DNA of 64,000 nucleotides, taken from assembly GCF_020740795.1 (NCBI RefSeq), contig NC_067304.1, positions 5,880,056 to 5,944,055 on the forward strand, read 5' to 3'. The notes under the pieces are model-generated. The model saw only the letters and a program-made list of their open reading frames with translations, searched no databases and was not told the DNA's origin. This document shows, one piece after another, positions 1-12,200 of this stretch. Numbering within the stretch: position 1 is the first letter of the stretch; every line of letters starts with the position of its first letter. A program made the translations under genes and the position numbers. The DNA comes from Apus apus (taxonomy: Eukaryota; Chordata; Aves; Apodiformes; Apodidae).

Positions 1-2189
1 GGGGATTATGATTAATTTTCATTCCTCTGTGTAAGTCTTGGTGCAACCCCTGCAAAACCAGGAAAAACAACTGCAGACAGACTGGGGAGAGCAGTGTTTT
101 CCCTTCGGCCTTTCACTGCTGCTACATACCAGGAGAAGGGGAGTGCAGCACTGGTGTCATTCAAGAGCATCCATGGATTTAGGTTGGAGAGCTCAGGGAA
201 GACATCACTGTGGCACCTCGTGCTTTGTGTAAACAGAAGGGTTGTGATAAATTACAATATTAACTAGAAGTGCAGTGTCAAAGGCCACTGGATGCCCCGG
301 GCTCTGTCCAGGACAGAACAGGGTGTATCCTGTGTGTGGCAGGAGGCAGAGACGTGGTGGTTGTTGCCTGACAACCTGGTCCTGCTGCTGGGCTGTGGAG
401 CTGAACTGCCCTGGGCTGGGAGGTCTCAGGTTTTGCCCACCTGGGGCAGGTGTGTGTGGTGATGTCAGGAAGGCTGCCAGTGGCCCTGAAACAACAGGGT
501 TTGTTACCAGCTGGAAAATGCACTGAGGGAGAGACAAGGTGTGGACACAGAGTTGAACACCCCGTTGACAGATTGAATTTGCTGAGGAGCAAGTGCCCGT
601 TGCACAAGAGATAAGGTGCAGGGGGAAACGGGCCCCAGTGCTGCTGGTCTGTCCGTGGGGCTGTGTCCCTCCTGCTGCAGGAGAAGAGCAGCTTGTGGGG
701 CTGGGAGGAATGAAGACCCAGGCTTATTCCCTGTTGAACTCGGTAGGAAAAGCACCTTGGATTGCAGCTGAACTTGGACCCCTTTCTCCTTCTATTTCAT
801 AACCAGGTTCACATTCATCCAGATCTAATTTCATGTACTTGCAAAGCCTGACTCAGCAGGAAATGTTATCAGCTTCCACTCAAACCTGCAGAAAACTGAC
901 AAATTGTCAACTTTATGCAGACATTACCCAGGTGCTTTGTCTTGCTGAGTGTGCCTGGACCCTTATTGTTTTGAGACTTAAAAGATAGTCCACAGTCTGT
1001 GAAATAGGTACGTTTGCACTGGATAAAATCAAACTCCTCAGTCAGTACTGCTGAGTGGGAAAAGCTGCAGATGTGTTGGTATTTGGAGTAAAGTTTAATA
1101 AACCTTTTAAATGAAAAGGAAACATTGGGTAAAGCCCTCCAGAATGCTCATACACTTCCATGCATACTGAGCCTCTTACAGGATCTCAGAGTCTCCTTGT
1201 GCAGTTTCTGTCCACAGGAATGATCTTTTTTTAATTGATTTTAAAGCTTTTAAAACAAGTTATTACTGATACTTTGTCTCTGCGTGTTCTCCAGCTAGAG
1301 CTTCATGGCTTTTTTAACGTAGATCTAGTCAGTAACTTCCTAAGTTCACAGATTTCGTGATAATGTTTGTGTTCAGAGGAAACAAGTTGCTCAACCACCA
1401 GCGTTAAGCATCCTTACAGGCAAATGCTGGCACCACCCCGACTGCCCCTGCTGAGCCCTGCAGAGACTGGGAATCCCTCTGGGATTGCCCTGCCTCCAGC
1501 TACACAAATCACACCGGGATTCACCTGCTTGCTCCCAGCACAGGGGTCCCTGGGGAAGGAGGCACCTTGCTAGGACTAGAGCCATCAGGAACAGGGACTT
1601 ATAGATCCACAGCAGCAGCCACCAGTTGTACCTGGAAGCCAAATTCTCTGTGTATTACAAAGCGTGAGCTGGGGAACCACAGCCCAGCTTTCTCTGGGTG
1701 GGGGATGAGTGGGGCTCTGAGCTGTGTTCCCCTCCTGGCCACCGACCTGCTGGGGTTTTTGGAGAAGTCATTTCCTCACCTGTCAAGCCAGATCAATAAT
1801 ATTTAGGGGTTTTTTTTTGTTTGTTTGTTTTTTAATGGGAGTTCTGGATGAAAGGCCGTGCCAGTGCCAGGAATGTTGCTGTTCCAGCCGTGGACTTCAG
1901 CAGATCTCCTGTGAGAAGCCCGTGCAGTCCCACCCGTGGGCAGCTGTGCATCCGAGCCACGCGCGCAGGCACAGCCCTGCACGGGGCGTGTACGGCTGTA
2001 ACCAGCAAAAACCCCAAACAAACACTGACATTTACCGACTGTTGACAGTAGCTTTTCCTAAGCGTGTGTTTCGGAGCTGAGCTGCAGCTCGTGTGGGGAT
2101 GAGGGAGCAACGGAGCGACCCTGCGCGGGGAGCGGAGCAGGGGGCACAGACCGGGGTGCATCTCTGGGCTCTGCTCTGAGCTCCGTGTT
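1..2189. other. Intergenic sequence upstream of RAP1A
   Basis: I see no gene here. The open frames are short, overlap on both strands, and show no recognisable protein family or paired splice sites with a coding frame. The stretch contains a T/GTTT-rich run near 1807-1833 and becomes GC-rich from about 1900 as it approaches the CpG island. From mammalian synteny the next gene to the left would be around ADORA3/TMIGD3, but nothing of them is visible. Confidence 0.6.
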
Positions 2190-3240
2190 TCTCCTGGGCC
2201 GTGCAGGTACTTCAGAGCCACCCGCCTTCACTCGTCAGGCACCTTCCAGCAGAGCCGCCGCGCCGGGGGCCGAGGGGGCAGCAGCTCCGCGGGGGGCCCC
2301 GTTCCCCGCCCGCCGCAGGGGCTCGTTACCCGCTGGGGCCCCGCTCTGCCGCTGCCCCGCTCCGTCTGTCCCGGGGGGTTCCGGGGGGCCCAGGGGAGCC
2401 GGTGCCCGGCGGGGATCGACCCCGCGGCCCGGGCCCTGCCCAGCGCTGCCGCCGCCCCGGGCGCTCCCGGGGCCTCCGCGGTCACGTCCCCGCCCGGCCC
2501 GCCCCGCTGGCTCCTCCCCGGGCCGCGGAGGGCGGAGCGGAGCCGCCGCGCACAGCAGCGCAGCCCGGAGCCCAGCGGCGGGAGCGGCCCGGGAGGCGGC
2601 GGGTGAGCGGGGCGGCCGGAGCGGGGCGGGGGCCGCGGCGGGGCCGGGCCCTGGGGAGGCCTCGGGGCCGCGTCCCGGCGGCCGCGGGGCCCGGCGGCGG
2701 GTGTCGGGGAAGCGAGGCGGTGTCAGCGGGGCCGCGCTGAGCGCTGCCTGCCCGGGGCGGGGCGGGAGGGCAGCCCGGGGAGGCCGCGGCGGGGCGGGAG
2801 GGCAGCGCGGGGCGGTGCGGGGCGCTGCGGGGCCGGACATCCATCTTGTGCGGCCGCGCCGGCGGGGCGGGCGGGCTCCGGGCAGGGAGGGCGGCCCAGG
2901 CGCTGGGAGCTGCCGGGGACCAGGCGGGGGCGATTGGCCCTGGGCGCAGCAGAGGCTGTCACCGTGCCCCGGGGAGGAACCCACATCCTCGGGTGCGCCA
3001 GGGGAGCGGGCGCCGTCCCGCTGCTCGCCGGGCCGTGCAGGGGCGGGCGGCTGCGGGGCCGCGGGGGCCGCGGGCCGGGGTCTGCCCGCTGCCCGGGGTC
3101 TGCCCGCGGGCCGGGCCGGCGGGAGCCGGGGGCTCAGCCCGGCAGGTGCGGGGGTGCCGAGCAGCCCCGGCCGGCCCTGCCCAGCCTTGTGCTCCCTCCT
3201 CCAGGCCCGGGGACCGGTCTGCGCGCTGCAGCTCTGACAG
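2190..3240 (+). promoter_or_regulatory. RAP1A: CpG island, probable RAP1A promoter
   Basis: About 1 kb is extremely G+C rich and dense in CpG, in contrast to the AT-richer flanks. It contains many GC-box-like runs (for example near 2488-2520), a YY1-type CCATCTTG at 2841-2848 and an inverted CCAAT (ATTGG) near 2933-2937. There is no TATA box. It is the only CpG island upstream of the RAP1A coding exons and lies on the correct side, so I infer it is the housekeeping-type promoter with the untranslated first exon. The exact start site cannot be read from sequence. Long open frames across it are by-products of composition (few stop codons in GC-rich DNA). Confidence 0.75.
2540..2602 (+). other. 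RAP1A: Candidate non-coding first exon of RAP1A (3' edge only)
   Basis: A consensus-like splice donor (GTGAGC) begins at 2603 after a GGCGG run inside the CpG island. The first coding exon has an acceptor at 18590-18591 with only 27 bases of 5'UTR, so at least one upstream non-coding exon is required. This donor is the most plausible I can see, but others in the island cannot be excluded, and the 5' edge given is only nominal. Confidence 0.35.
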
Positions 3241-6200
3241 GGTTTCTTACTCTTCCTTTAAAAATACAGGTTAGAGAGAAACTGTTCTCTGCGTGGGGAA
3301 ACTTTTGTGCTTAGATACTTCTCGTTAGCAGTGTCTGTGCTTACGGCGTCTGGGCTGCGTTTGCTGCAAGGATTTCTGCTGAGCTTTCTCAGCAGAAGAG
3401 CTGAAATTTGGACACACCGACTCGGTACTGACCGACAGACCTGGGGCTGGCTTTTGGGCTTAGCTTTGCTCACAACTCGGGAAGAGCTGCAAACAGGAAG
3501 GGCAAACCATCAAAACTCTGGTTTTTTTTCCTTTCAGTAGCTTAGCAAGGGAGATAATATTTCTTAAAATAGTTGTTTGACTTGAAAACGCCTGTCTGTA
3601 GTATTGTAGCAGCCCTCTGTAATTTCTGCTGCTTTTGTAACTCTGAGTAGTAGCATTGCTCCACGTGAAGAGACACCAAGTATTTGAAGAGTTAAATTGA
3701 GGCTGTGCAGTTGAGAGTGAAGGTCTGCCATGAAATGTTTCACTCTTGCGATCTTTGTTGTTGCTTTTTCTTGCTGAACATGTTTTGTCCTTAACTCTGA
3801 CTGGGGCTGGCAGATCCCTCAGGTTCTGAAACTGATGTGATGTGGGAATTTGTGAGACTTTCAGGCAGTGCTGGATGAAGCCATGGAGAAACAACAGAAA
3901 GTGCCTTAGCAGTCAAAGGTCTGTGCCTTTAAAGAGCAGTCACCCAAAATGAGGCAACTTGAAGGGGAGTTTCAGATGGAGCACCCTTGGCTTCGTGGTG
4001 TCTGTAGCTTTTTAAATTTGTATGAGTGCTTCATCGTGTCCCAAGTATGAAATGCTGCCTGATTATTCTGACATCATTATCACATTGCTGTAGTGAATTA
4101 ATTACGCTGGGAATGCCACATTCACATCCTGTTGCTATGGAAAAGATCAGTGTAATAACTGAAAACATTTCATGTTCTGCTCATGGTTGTGGCAGAAAAG
4201 ATGCCACTGATGTCTTGGTCTGCAGACTGACTGTGTGTTCCAGCCAGAGCTCTCAGTGCCGAGTTAGAAACTGGGCATTTGTCACTTGCAGTTCTCAGCA
4301 GATTGTCTCTTCCTTCTCTCTGCTGTGCCGGGCGGCAGAAGTTGTGAAATCCTAGTTTTGGAAATGAGGAGGAGAGGACGCGTGTCGCCCTTCAAGGTGG
4401 AGCCGGCAGGAAGTGCTGTGCTCACACACTCTGCTGCTAAAAATAAGCTGTTTTCGTGCGCAGTGTTTGCTACACACCAGGAGGAGAGGAGTGTTTGTGT
4501 TCTGTCAGGCTAGGACGGTCCACAGGAAAGTGAGTTACACTTGGGAAAAGCAAATCTTTCTTATGGCCTTGGTAACCGCAGGAGAGTGTGTCCGGAGGAC
4601 TGGGTGGTCCTGCCAGGGGATGGTGCTTGGTACAGAAGAAACCTCAGTGGCCTTTTGTAGGCCCAGCAGGGCTGGCAGACCCAGGAGCTGTGACTCTGAG
4701 GACTCCCAGGAACGAGGAGCACTGTCTGTCCTCACGTGCCTTGGCTCTGGGGTGACCGTTTTTAGGGTAAGGAGCTTTGCTGAGGGCTTTGAGGACTGCA
4801 TGCCAAGTGGGCTCGATTTCTAGCACAGCGTAATTCCAGTGACACGTTCATACTTTTATTTGGAGACTCATGTTTATGTAGTTTATCAAAATGGTTTATG
4901 TTTGAAACCATACACTGCAAATATACGGACACAGGCTATTTGTGATACATTTCATGGCTGTTCATCTAGTCTGAGGACGGTTCTTAAAAAATGTAATTAG
5001 ATAGCAGGAGTGTAACGTGGGCATACTCCAACGACAAAGTTTTAATTGTATATTGAATCATACTCTTAGGCATAAACAACTCTAAACATTTGTTTGTGCT
5101 GTATATTGCAGTGCTTGTTCTTGTACCATGAGTGTGCATTTGGTGGCACTTTGAACTTCTAGGTAGTATTTAGAGAACAGGTTGCTTCTGTGCAACTTCA
5201 GAGACTTTAAAACAAATAATCTTAAAGAGGTCTCCTGATGTTCTGAGAACAGGAACACGTTATCTCCTTGTTCTAGAGAAAAGGAAGTGAATCGACTGAA
5301 CAGTTCAAATCTTTACTGTTTATATTTGTAACTTTGTTGTGTGTGTAGCTGTTAGAAATTCAGGATTCCCTTTGGTCTGGTGTTACTTTCAATCTTGCTT
5401 GAAATCCATTCAGCAAAGCCTGCTGGGCTCCGTCAGCTGGGGCTGCCTGTGCATCCCAGTCATATTATATATTGGTATTTTAATAATAATAATCAAGCAC
5501 TTCTGGTAGCTCTGTGTGTTTAATTCTGCAGAATCAGATTCAAGAGGGACCTAACTTAAAACTCAGTCAAGTTCTGATTGTGTTTGGGTTTTTTTGGTAT
5601 TTTTTTAGCCTTGATTGGAGGTGGGTTTTGTTTTTAAGAGGAGTTATTGTGGAGGTGGTTAGAGTACAGCGTGAATTTGTTTTATGTTGAGCTCTGAATA
5701 AGTTACTGATTTTATTTTAGTATTTTATTTAATAGGCAATAATAAATTAAAGACAATTTTAATGAAAGCATCTTCTCAAAGGGGTGCTCATAAATCCCAG
5801 GGTCAAACTTTTACTTAGATATTTGTGTTGACACTTCACAGAAGTTTCTGATGCTGGAAACATGACACCTAAAGGCTGAGCTCAGTGAGGATGTGAGAAA
5901 GCTGGAAAGAAAAGTTGATCTTGCTGAGCTATCTCATTTGATGCAGTCTGTCTTCAGATGCTAAAACTTGTGTCAATGTTTTGTGTAATTTCTGCAGTGC
6001 TAAAGTCTGGTGGCAGCCAGGATGTGAGATTATTTGGATTCCTAGACTGCTCTCTGGGTATCCATTAATGTCCTAAAAATCTCCCCTCTCAAACAGGTTT
6101 CTCCTTGGATTGTACCCTAACATCCAAAGTGTGGAGAGGATAAAGGAGGACCTGGCTTTTTGTTGGTAAAGCACAGGCTGGAACAAGACTGCAGCTGTGT

Positions 6201-9200
6201 TAGTTCATGGCTGTTACTCAGCAGACTGAAAGTACAATATGCTTCCCACTGCCAGTGTTGCTTCAGTGTATTTCAGTTAATGGAAAGGGTTATATAGAGC
6301 ATAAAGTTGTAAAGAATAATTTGTCAGTCCTACATAAACAAGTGTGTCCTGGTTTAATTGCCCCTCCTGAGTCAAATTGTGACAAACTGATAAATGGGTA
6401 AAACATTTCCCAGAATGGTTGACTTTTGCTTTCTTGAAGCCACACACTTAGAAGGAGCAGTGGGTTATTCATTCTCTGCAGTTGTACAATAAGAGTAGGG
6501 CTCTTAGGCAGGTCATAGATTTAACTCCTTTGCTTTCCCATTGTTTTATATAGATATGTGGAAATGAAAATAGCCTTTGATTAGCCTGCACATAGACTTG
6601 CAACTTACATGGGGAAATAATAATATCTAGCCATATGACATGAATTCTGCCTTTCAGTGTTAGTTTTAGCTTCCACGTAAGCTCTGAGTCTCCAGCTGAG
6701 TGTGCTTTGAGTGGATTTGCTTTTGCTTGGGTGTCAGAGCAGGCCACGAGAAGCATCCTCCAAGGCCCAAGTGGATTTGCTGTGGGTCACAGTCCTGAGA
6801 GGCCAGAGGAGGTAACTCAAGTACCTGTAGATAGTGTCTTCCATCTGCAAAAAAAACCACCGAACCTAAAAATTCAAATTATATGTGGTATAATGTTTCA
6901 TGCCTTATGTTTCTGAAACCTCAGGGTGTGTGTTTGGTTCTACCTCGACATCAGTGCCTGATCCTGCCTGTCTCATGGGGCCTGCTGGGGCCAGGGAAGG
7001 GAGAAGCTGCAGCTCCTGAGCACGTCTGGCTTGGGGCTGTCCCTGTCTGTTGGTCTGCTGCTGGGACTGGAGGTAACCTGGTGGCCGTCTCCTTTGCCCC
7101 TCACATCTGGAAAGAACACCTCCTGGAGCTGCTCCTGGGTGGTGGATAAATAGGTGAATGTTGGCTCTCTGGCCTCAGGGGTGGTGGATTGTTAGTTGCA
7201 AGGAACAGCCCGTATTTCTGGGAGTTTATATCAAGCTGCCTTTCTGTGGCAACACATGTAGGGTCTTCACTGCTTGTTAGCTTTGCTTGTTGTGTCCATG
7301 AGATAGTTTTCCATGTCTGCTGGCTGACTGGAACCATTCAGAGCTGAACGGCTCGTTACCAGAAGATACCTGTGCTTTCTATGCCAGTGACCATTTTGTT
7401 AATTGATGCCTCTTCTCTGAGCTTCCTTCTGAAGAAAGAAAAGAGCAAGGAGAAGCTGTGTAGAGCCTAGGGTCAGTGGAGCATCAGGCAGGACAGCACA
7501 TACCTGCTCAGCTGCTGGCACCTGGTATTTACACAGAAGCACTTTGTTCTGGTGCTCAACCTACTAATGCCATTTCAGTTCCAGGTTTGGTGTGAAATGA
7601 GATTTGATCTCCAGAACTCTGAACAGGACAGAAACTGTTTACTGAGAGATCACTTCTCCTCTTGCAAACACTGCAGTAATTAAGGTAGTCCATTTAATGA
7701 TATTAAAATGAAGAAGCTGTGGGAAGGTGGGTGGTGTTCAAGGAAGAGGCACTGAGTGTTACATTCCTAATCAGAAATGGTGTGTTTCAGCTGAAATTGC
7801 ATTCATCTGCCCTGGAAAGCTCCTTTGAGGGTGTGTGGGAAGAAACAGGACACCAGAGAACTTCTAGAATTTTGATCCCAAATAATCTTGGGTTTTATAA
7901 CTTCCGTATTTGCAGGTTGCACTCACAGCACTGTAGCAGCCAGGACCTCTCTCTGGAGGAGAGGTTCAGAACTGTTGTTTCTGTGTCTCCTGTGAGAGCA
8001 GAGCACAGGGCATGACCAGGGGCTCTCTTCTCACCGTGTCAGCTGGCTGGAGCAGGTAGGGCAGCTCTGCTGGCATCTGAATGTGGCCACATGAAGAGGG
8101 TGTTTTGATGTGCTGCTGCTCCGTGCTGAGTGGTGGGGCAGGTATTGGATGTTGGGAAATACCTGCTGTACCTGAACAGGCACTTCCCAGTGCAGCTGTA
8201 GTGGCTTCCCATGAACCCAGGTGATGGCACCTCTCTTAATTTTTTTTGATTGAGAAACCCAGATGCTGACAGACCTTAGTATGTTTGGAAAACTGCAGTT
8301 TGTTTTCTTTTGATGAAAAAAAAAACTTGATCTAGGGGGAAAGTCTGACCCTCCCCAGGGCTCTTGTCACAGGGAAGCAGCAGGTAACATAGGACAGACA
8401 GTGAAAAAGGAAGCTCTGGGGCTGCTCACAGCTCACAACTGCAGGTGGTTGGCTTGGCCTTCTTGTCCTTTCCACTTTGTTTGACTAAAAACACAGGGAG
8501 CCAGGCAATAGCAGTCCTGTTGAGCAGGTGGCCTGAGTCATTATGGCTTGTTATTTAGAATATTGATAAGATGGAAAGTATTTAAATCCATCTAGGGTAC
8601 TGAAGTGAGAGGTCTGGGTATGAACACAGCAGTAGGAGGGCTGGAACAGATCTTTATTAATCACTTCAAATGAGGCAGTGAGAAATGGTGCTTCACACTC
8701 ATGTAAGGAGTATGGTTAGCAGTTCTGTGATAGGTAATGATCACCCTGTCAACAGTTAATGGGAAAAACTGCTTTTTGGAGGTGCACTGGGACTTGTAGC
8801 AGCAAGAGCCTTTGTCAGTTGGTCCTGTGCCGAGCTGCTGCTGGAGCTGGGCACAAAGGCAGCTGAGAGTGGCTGGAACTGCAAACTCAAGGCTGGCTGG
8901 AATGTTTGGGGGTTTTTGTTGAAATATTTGTTGGATCCAACAGTGTTGCTTTCTGGAGTGCTCTAATACAGAAAAAATGTGATTCTGTCATATTTAAATC
9001 AGGGTATTGCGTGTCAACTCCTAGCTATGAAATCTGCTATGAAAAGATCTGAGCATCTATGGCTGTGGCTGTACTGGGGAGCACTCTGTGCTTCTAGAAG
9101 TAAGGCTGCCCTTAAGTTTCTGCCTAAGTGAATAATCTCACATCTCACACATTTTTACACATAAATTGGAAATAGCCCCTTACTCCAGAAAGCACCAAGT

Positions 9201-12200
9201 GTGGGAGGAGCAGTGGGACTGGATCTATTGGTTGCAGTGCCTTTTATGTTGCTTTTTATGTAATATCCTTCTCTCTAATGCAAATAAACTTGGAGTTGTA
9301 GGGAGGGGCTGCTGAGAAGAGGAAAACTTTCATTACAGACAGCTGACATGCAGAATAATATCTTTTTATATGCCACTTACCACGTGATAGTTTAAAGTAA
9401 ATCATAGTTCACTGGGTAAGGTTATTTCTGGCACAGTTCTCCTTTTTGCGTAAGTTGTCCCATTCCAGCATGTCTTGCTTTACCCTGAGGTTTGATGTCT
9501 TAGAGCTGTGCTTGGTGTCAGGCCTGCAGATCAGAAATCATGATGAATTTATGAAATAAAGGTGAAGATAAAATAAATTTGGCCAATTATTGCTTCTTGC
9601 TTTGGATTATAACACTAATTTTAGTTGAAAATAACATTAAGATTGAAGAGACAGACTGAAGCGGTGCCAGGCAGCCTTGCTCATGAAATATTCATGCATT
9701 TCCAGGCTTTTAACTCATCAGATCACTTATAAAATCAAAGTGATTGAAATACTATTATGGTTTTGTCTTGTTTCATGAGGACACTGTGTTGGCAGATTGA
9801 TCACTAGAATGCGCTCAAATTCAGAATGAAGCTTTTTCAGGAATCTCATTTAAAATGATCAAACAGATGTTTTAATGCCCCAGGGTGCTTTCCTCAATGG
9901 TGTCATTCCCAGAAAGCAAGTCTCTTCCTTTATTCTGCCATCTCAGTGCTTTGCAGCCTCTCTCTGTTCAATGAACTGTTTGCTCTAAACCCTCATCACA
10001 AACACCTCTCAACTACCAGTTCACGTGGCTCCCAGGGCAGCAGGGTGGCTGTGCCAGTAGCAGGTGTCAGAAAAACCAAGTCACTACAGAGCTGGGAGGC
10101 TGGAGCTTCTTTTCATGTGCTTTTCATGCCAGGTTCATATTAACTGCATCTGTAAGGGCAGAAGTTTAATAAAGTTCTAAATCTCTTTTAAAGGCAGTGG
10201 TGCCCGTGGGTTGGTCTTGCTGAGGTTGTAGGTGCAGAGTTGCTGTAGAAAAAAACAGCTGGAGTGGGAGTGTTGGCTCTGGTGGGAGGGTGTCCTCACC
10301 TCACTGTGAGGCACAGGAGCTGTGGGTAACAGCAATTAGCATTCCAGTGAAGTGTGGTGTCTTCTAAGGTCTTGCTCAGAGTGCAGAAGTGGCTGTCTCC
10401 AGGCCATATGTTGAACAAATTTGCATAGTAAGAGATAGAAATCAACTAAAAATAGATAATTTTATTTCCCTATTGCCTTATGTCTTGTCATTTCAAAGAC
10501 ATAAAAAAGAGAAGACTTTTGTTCCTGATTGAGTGCTGTTCATGAAGAGGAGAGGAGGAGCTGGCTGATGCCAGCGATACCCATCTGGTTGGCTGCTGCA
10601 GGATGTGTCCTCTCCTCCTGAAAGTTCTCAGTGCTAGAGCCCGAGGAGCATCACAGTGAAGTGTTAATAACATTTTTTATATTCCTTCAGTTAAAATCTT
10701 CATATAGAAGAATATTTTTATTTTTTTTTGTAAAAACAGGTGAATTTCTGCCCCGTTCTGCTCCAGGTTCCGGGAAGCAGCACTAAGGGACTGAGCAAAA
10801 TACTGAAGGATTAAGTACCGTAATAAATAACTTCATTTAATTATAAAAAGTAATGAAACTGTTCCTTTTTCTCTCTTTTAAGCTAATTCTGTTTGTGCAC
10901 TTACTGCTATTCAGGTCCCTATCAAGCCCTAAAATTGGCTGTGAAAGCATTTCAAGAGGTGCAGTTCTACTTGCTAACATACATCCTGCATGGACTGAGG
11001 CACTCGTTCCATGGATACTCATTGCTGTAGGGATTTTATTTAGACTGATAAACAGTGTAATATGAGTAAGTGGCCATATGGTACGTGGGGCTTTTCATTC
11101 AAAAAATCACAGTTGAACCCGGCGGTGAATGAGCGGCAGTTGCGTGGGAACGGCCGGGGCTCGGGCTGCTTGTGCCTGACACACGCTGCACAGTGAGGTG
11201 TTTTTAAGGCAGTGGAAATCTCTGGCCTGCATATGCAAACCTGACCTTTAGATCAGTCTACATGGTCAAATCCAGTGTATACACACAGGCTGATTATTGC
11301 AGCTTTGCCAGTAAGATTTGAAGAATCTTAATGTTTTCTGGAATTTCTAAGTTAGCCCACTCTCCTGAGAGGCAGGGCACTGGTCTGTGCTGGCAGGCAG
11401 TGTTTTTAGAGGCTTAGTATTAGTCTTAAGATTTATCACCCATGGATAGAAATACATGAAGAGCAGTTTAAACCTCAAGGCTACAAAGAAACCTTAATGA
11501 GGAGGAATTTGTATTGGTCTCTCCATCAAAGCGTCATTGCTGGAGACCAAATAAGGACCAACTGGATTCCAGCCTCTGGAAGTGTCCAGTGCCTGGGCTT
11601 TGTGACCAGTGTCTGGTCACTGTTACTGCAGAAATGAAATAATTGAAGTGCAAGCTGAAATTGCCGTGACAATCTACCTACCTCATGTCACTTATTTACT
11701 CTAATTACATAAACCAGGAAGAACATAGTTAAGAACGTTGCCAAGCTACTATCAGCACAACACATTATTCTTACCAAGTATAATGTAGTTGGTGGTTTGC
11801 TATGATCGAGCCTCCTAGAGTCTGTCTGGAATTCAATCTGTATTAAAAAAAAAAAGGTCAGAACATTTTTTCAAGAAAATAGAGAAAAAAAGAAATCAGT
11901 GGCAAATTGTGGCTGTGGTAGAGAGCAGATGGAGAAAGTCCCATAAATGGCTTCTGTGTTGAATGTGTGTTCCTGTAACATTTATATCTTTTGCTGATTA
12001 GGAAGGGGGAAAGGAAATATTTTTCTCTTCTTCTTCCAAAAAAAGCTAATACTTCAGTAGGTGTAGATGAAGAGAAGAGAAAGGGCTGAGTGTACCCATG
12101 GTGGTGGGAGGGAGGACCTCTGCTCTGCAGCTGCCACTCGGCCGGGTGAGCTATCACTGTTCTGTTCCCCTGATGTGGCTACACACTGCTTGTTAAAACA

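Noticed and set aside
118-145. Similarity between 118-145 and 4469-4494 (both encode LHTRRRGV in one frame)
   Set aside because: About 25 bases of imperfect identity without extension on either side. Probably chance, with no evidence of a gene family.
2185-3237. 350-codon open frame across the RAP1A CpG island
   Set aside because: Composed almost only of Gly, Ala, Arg and Pro. Both strands and several frames are equally open, as expected from GC-rich DNA. No family resemblance.
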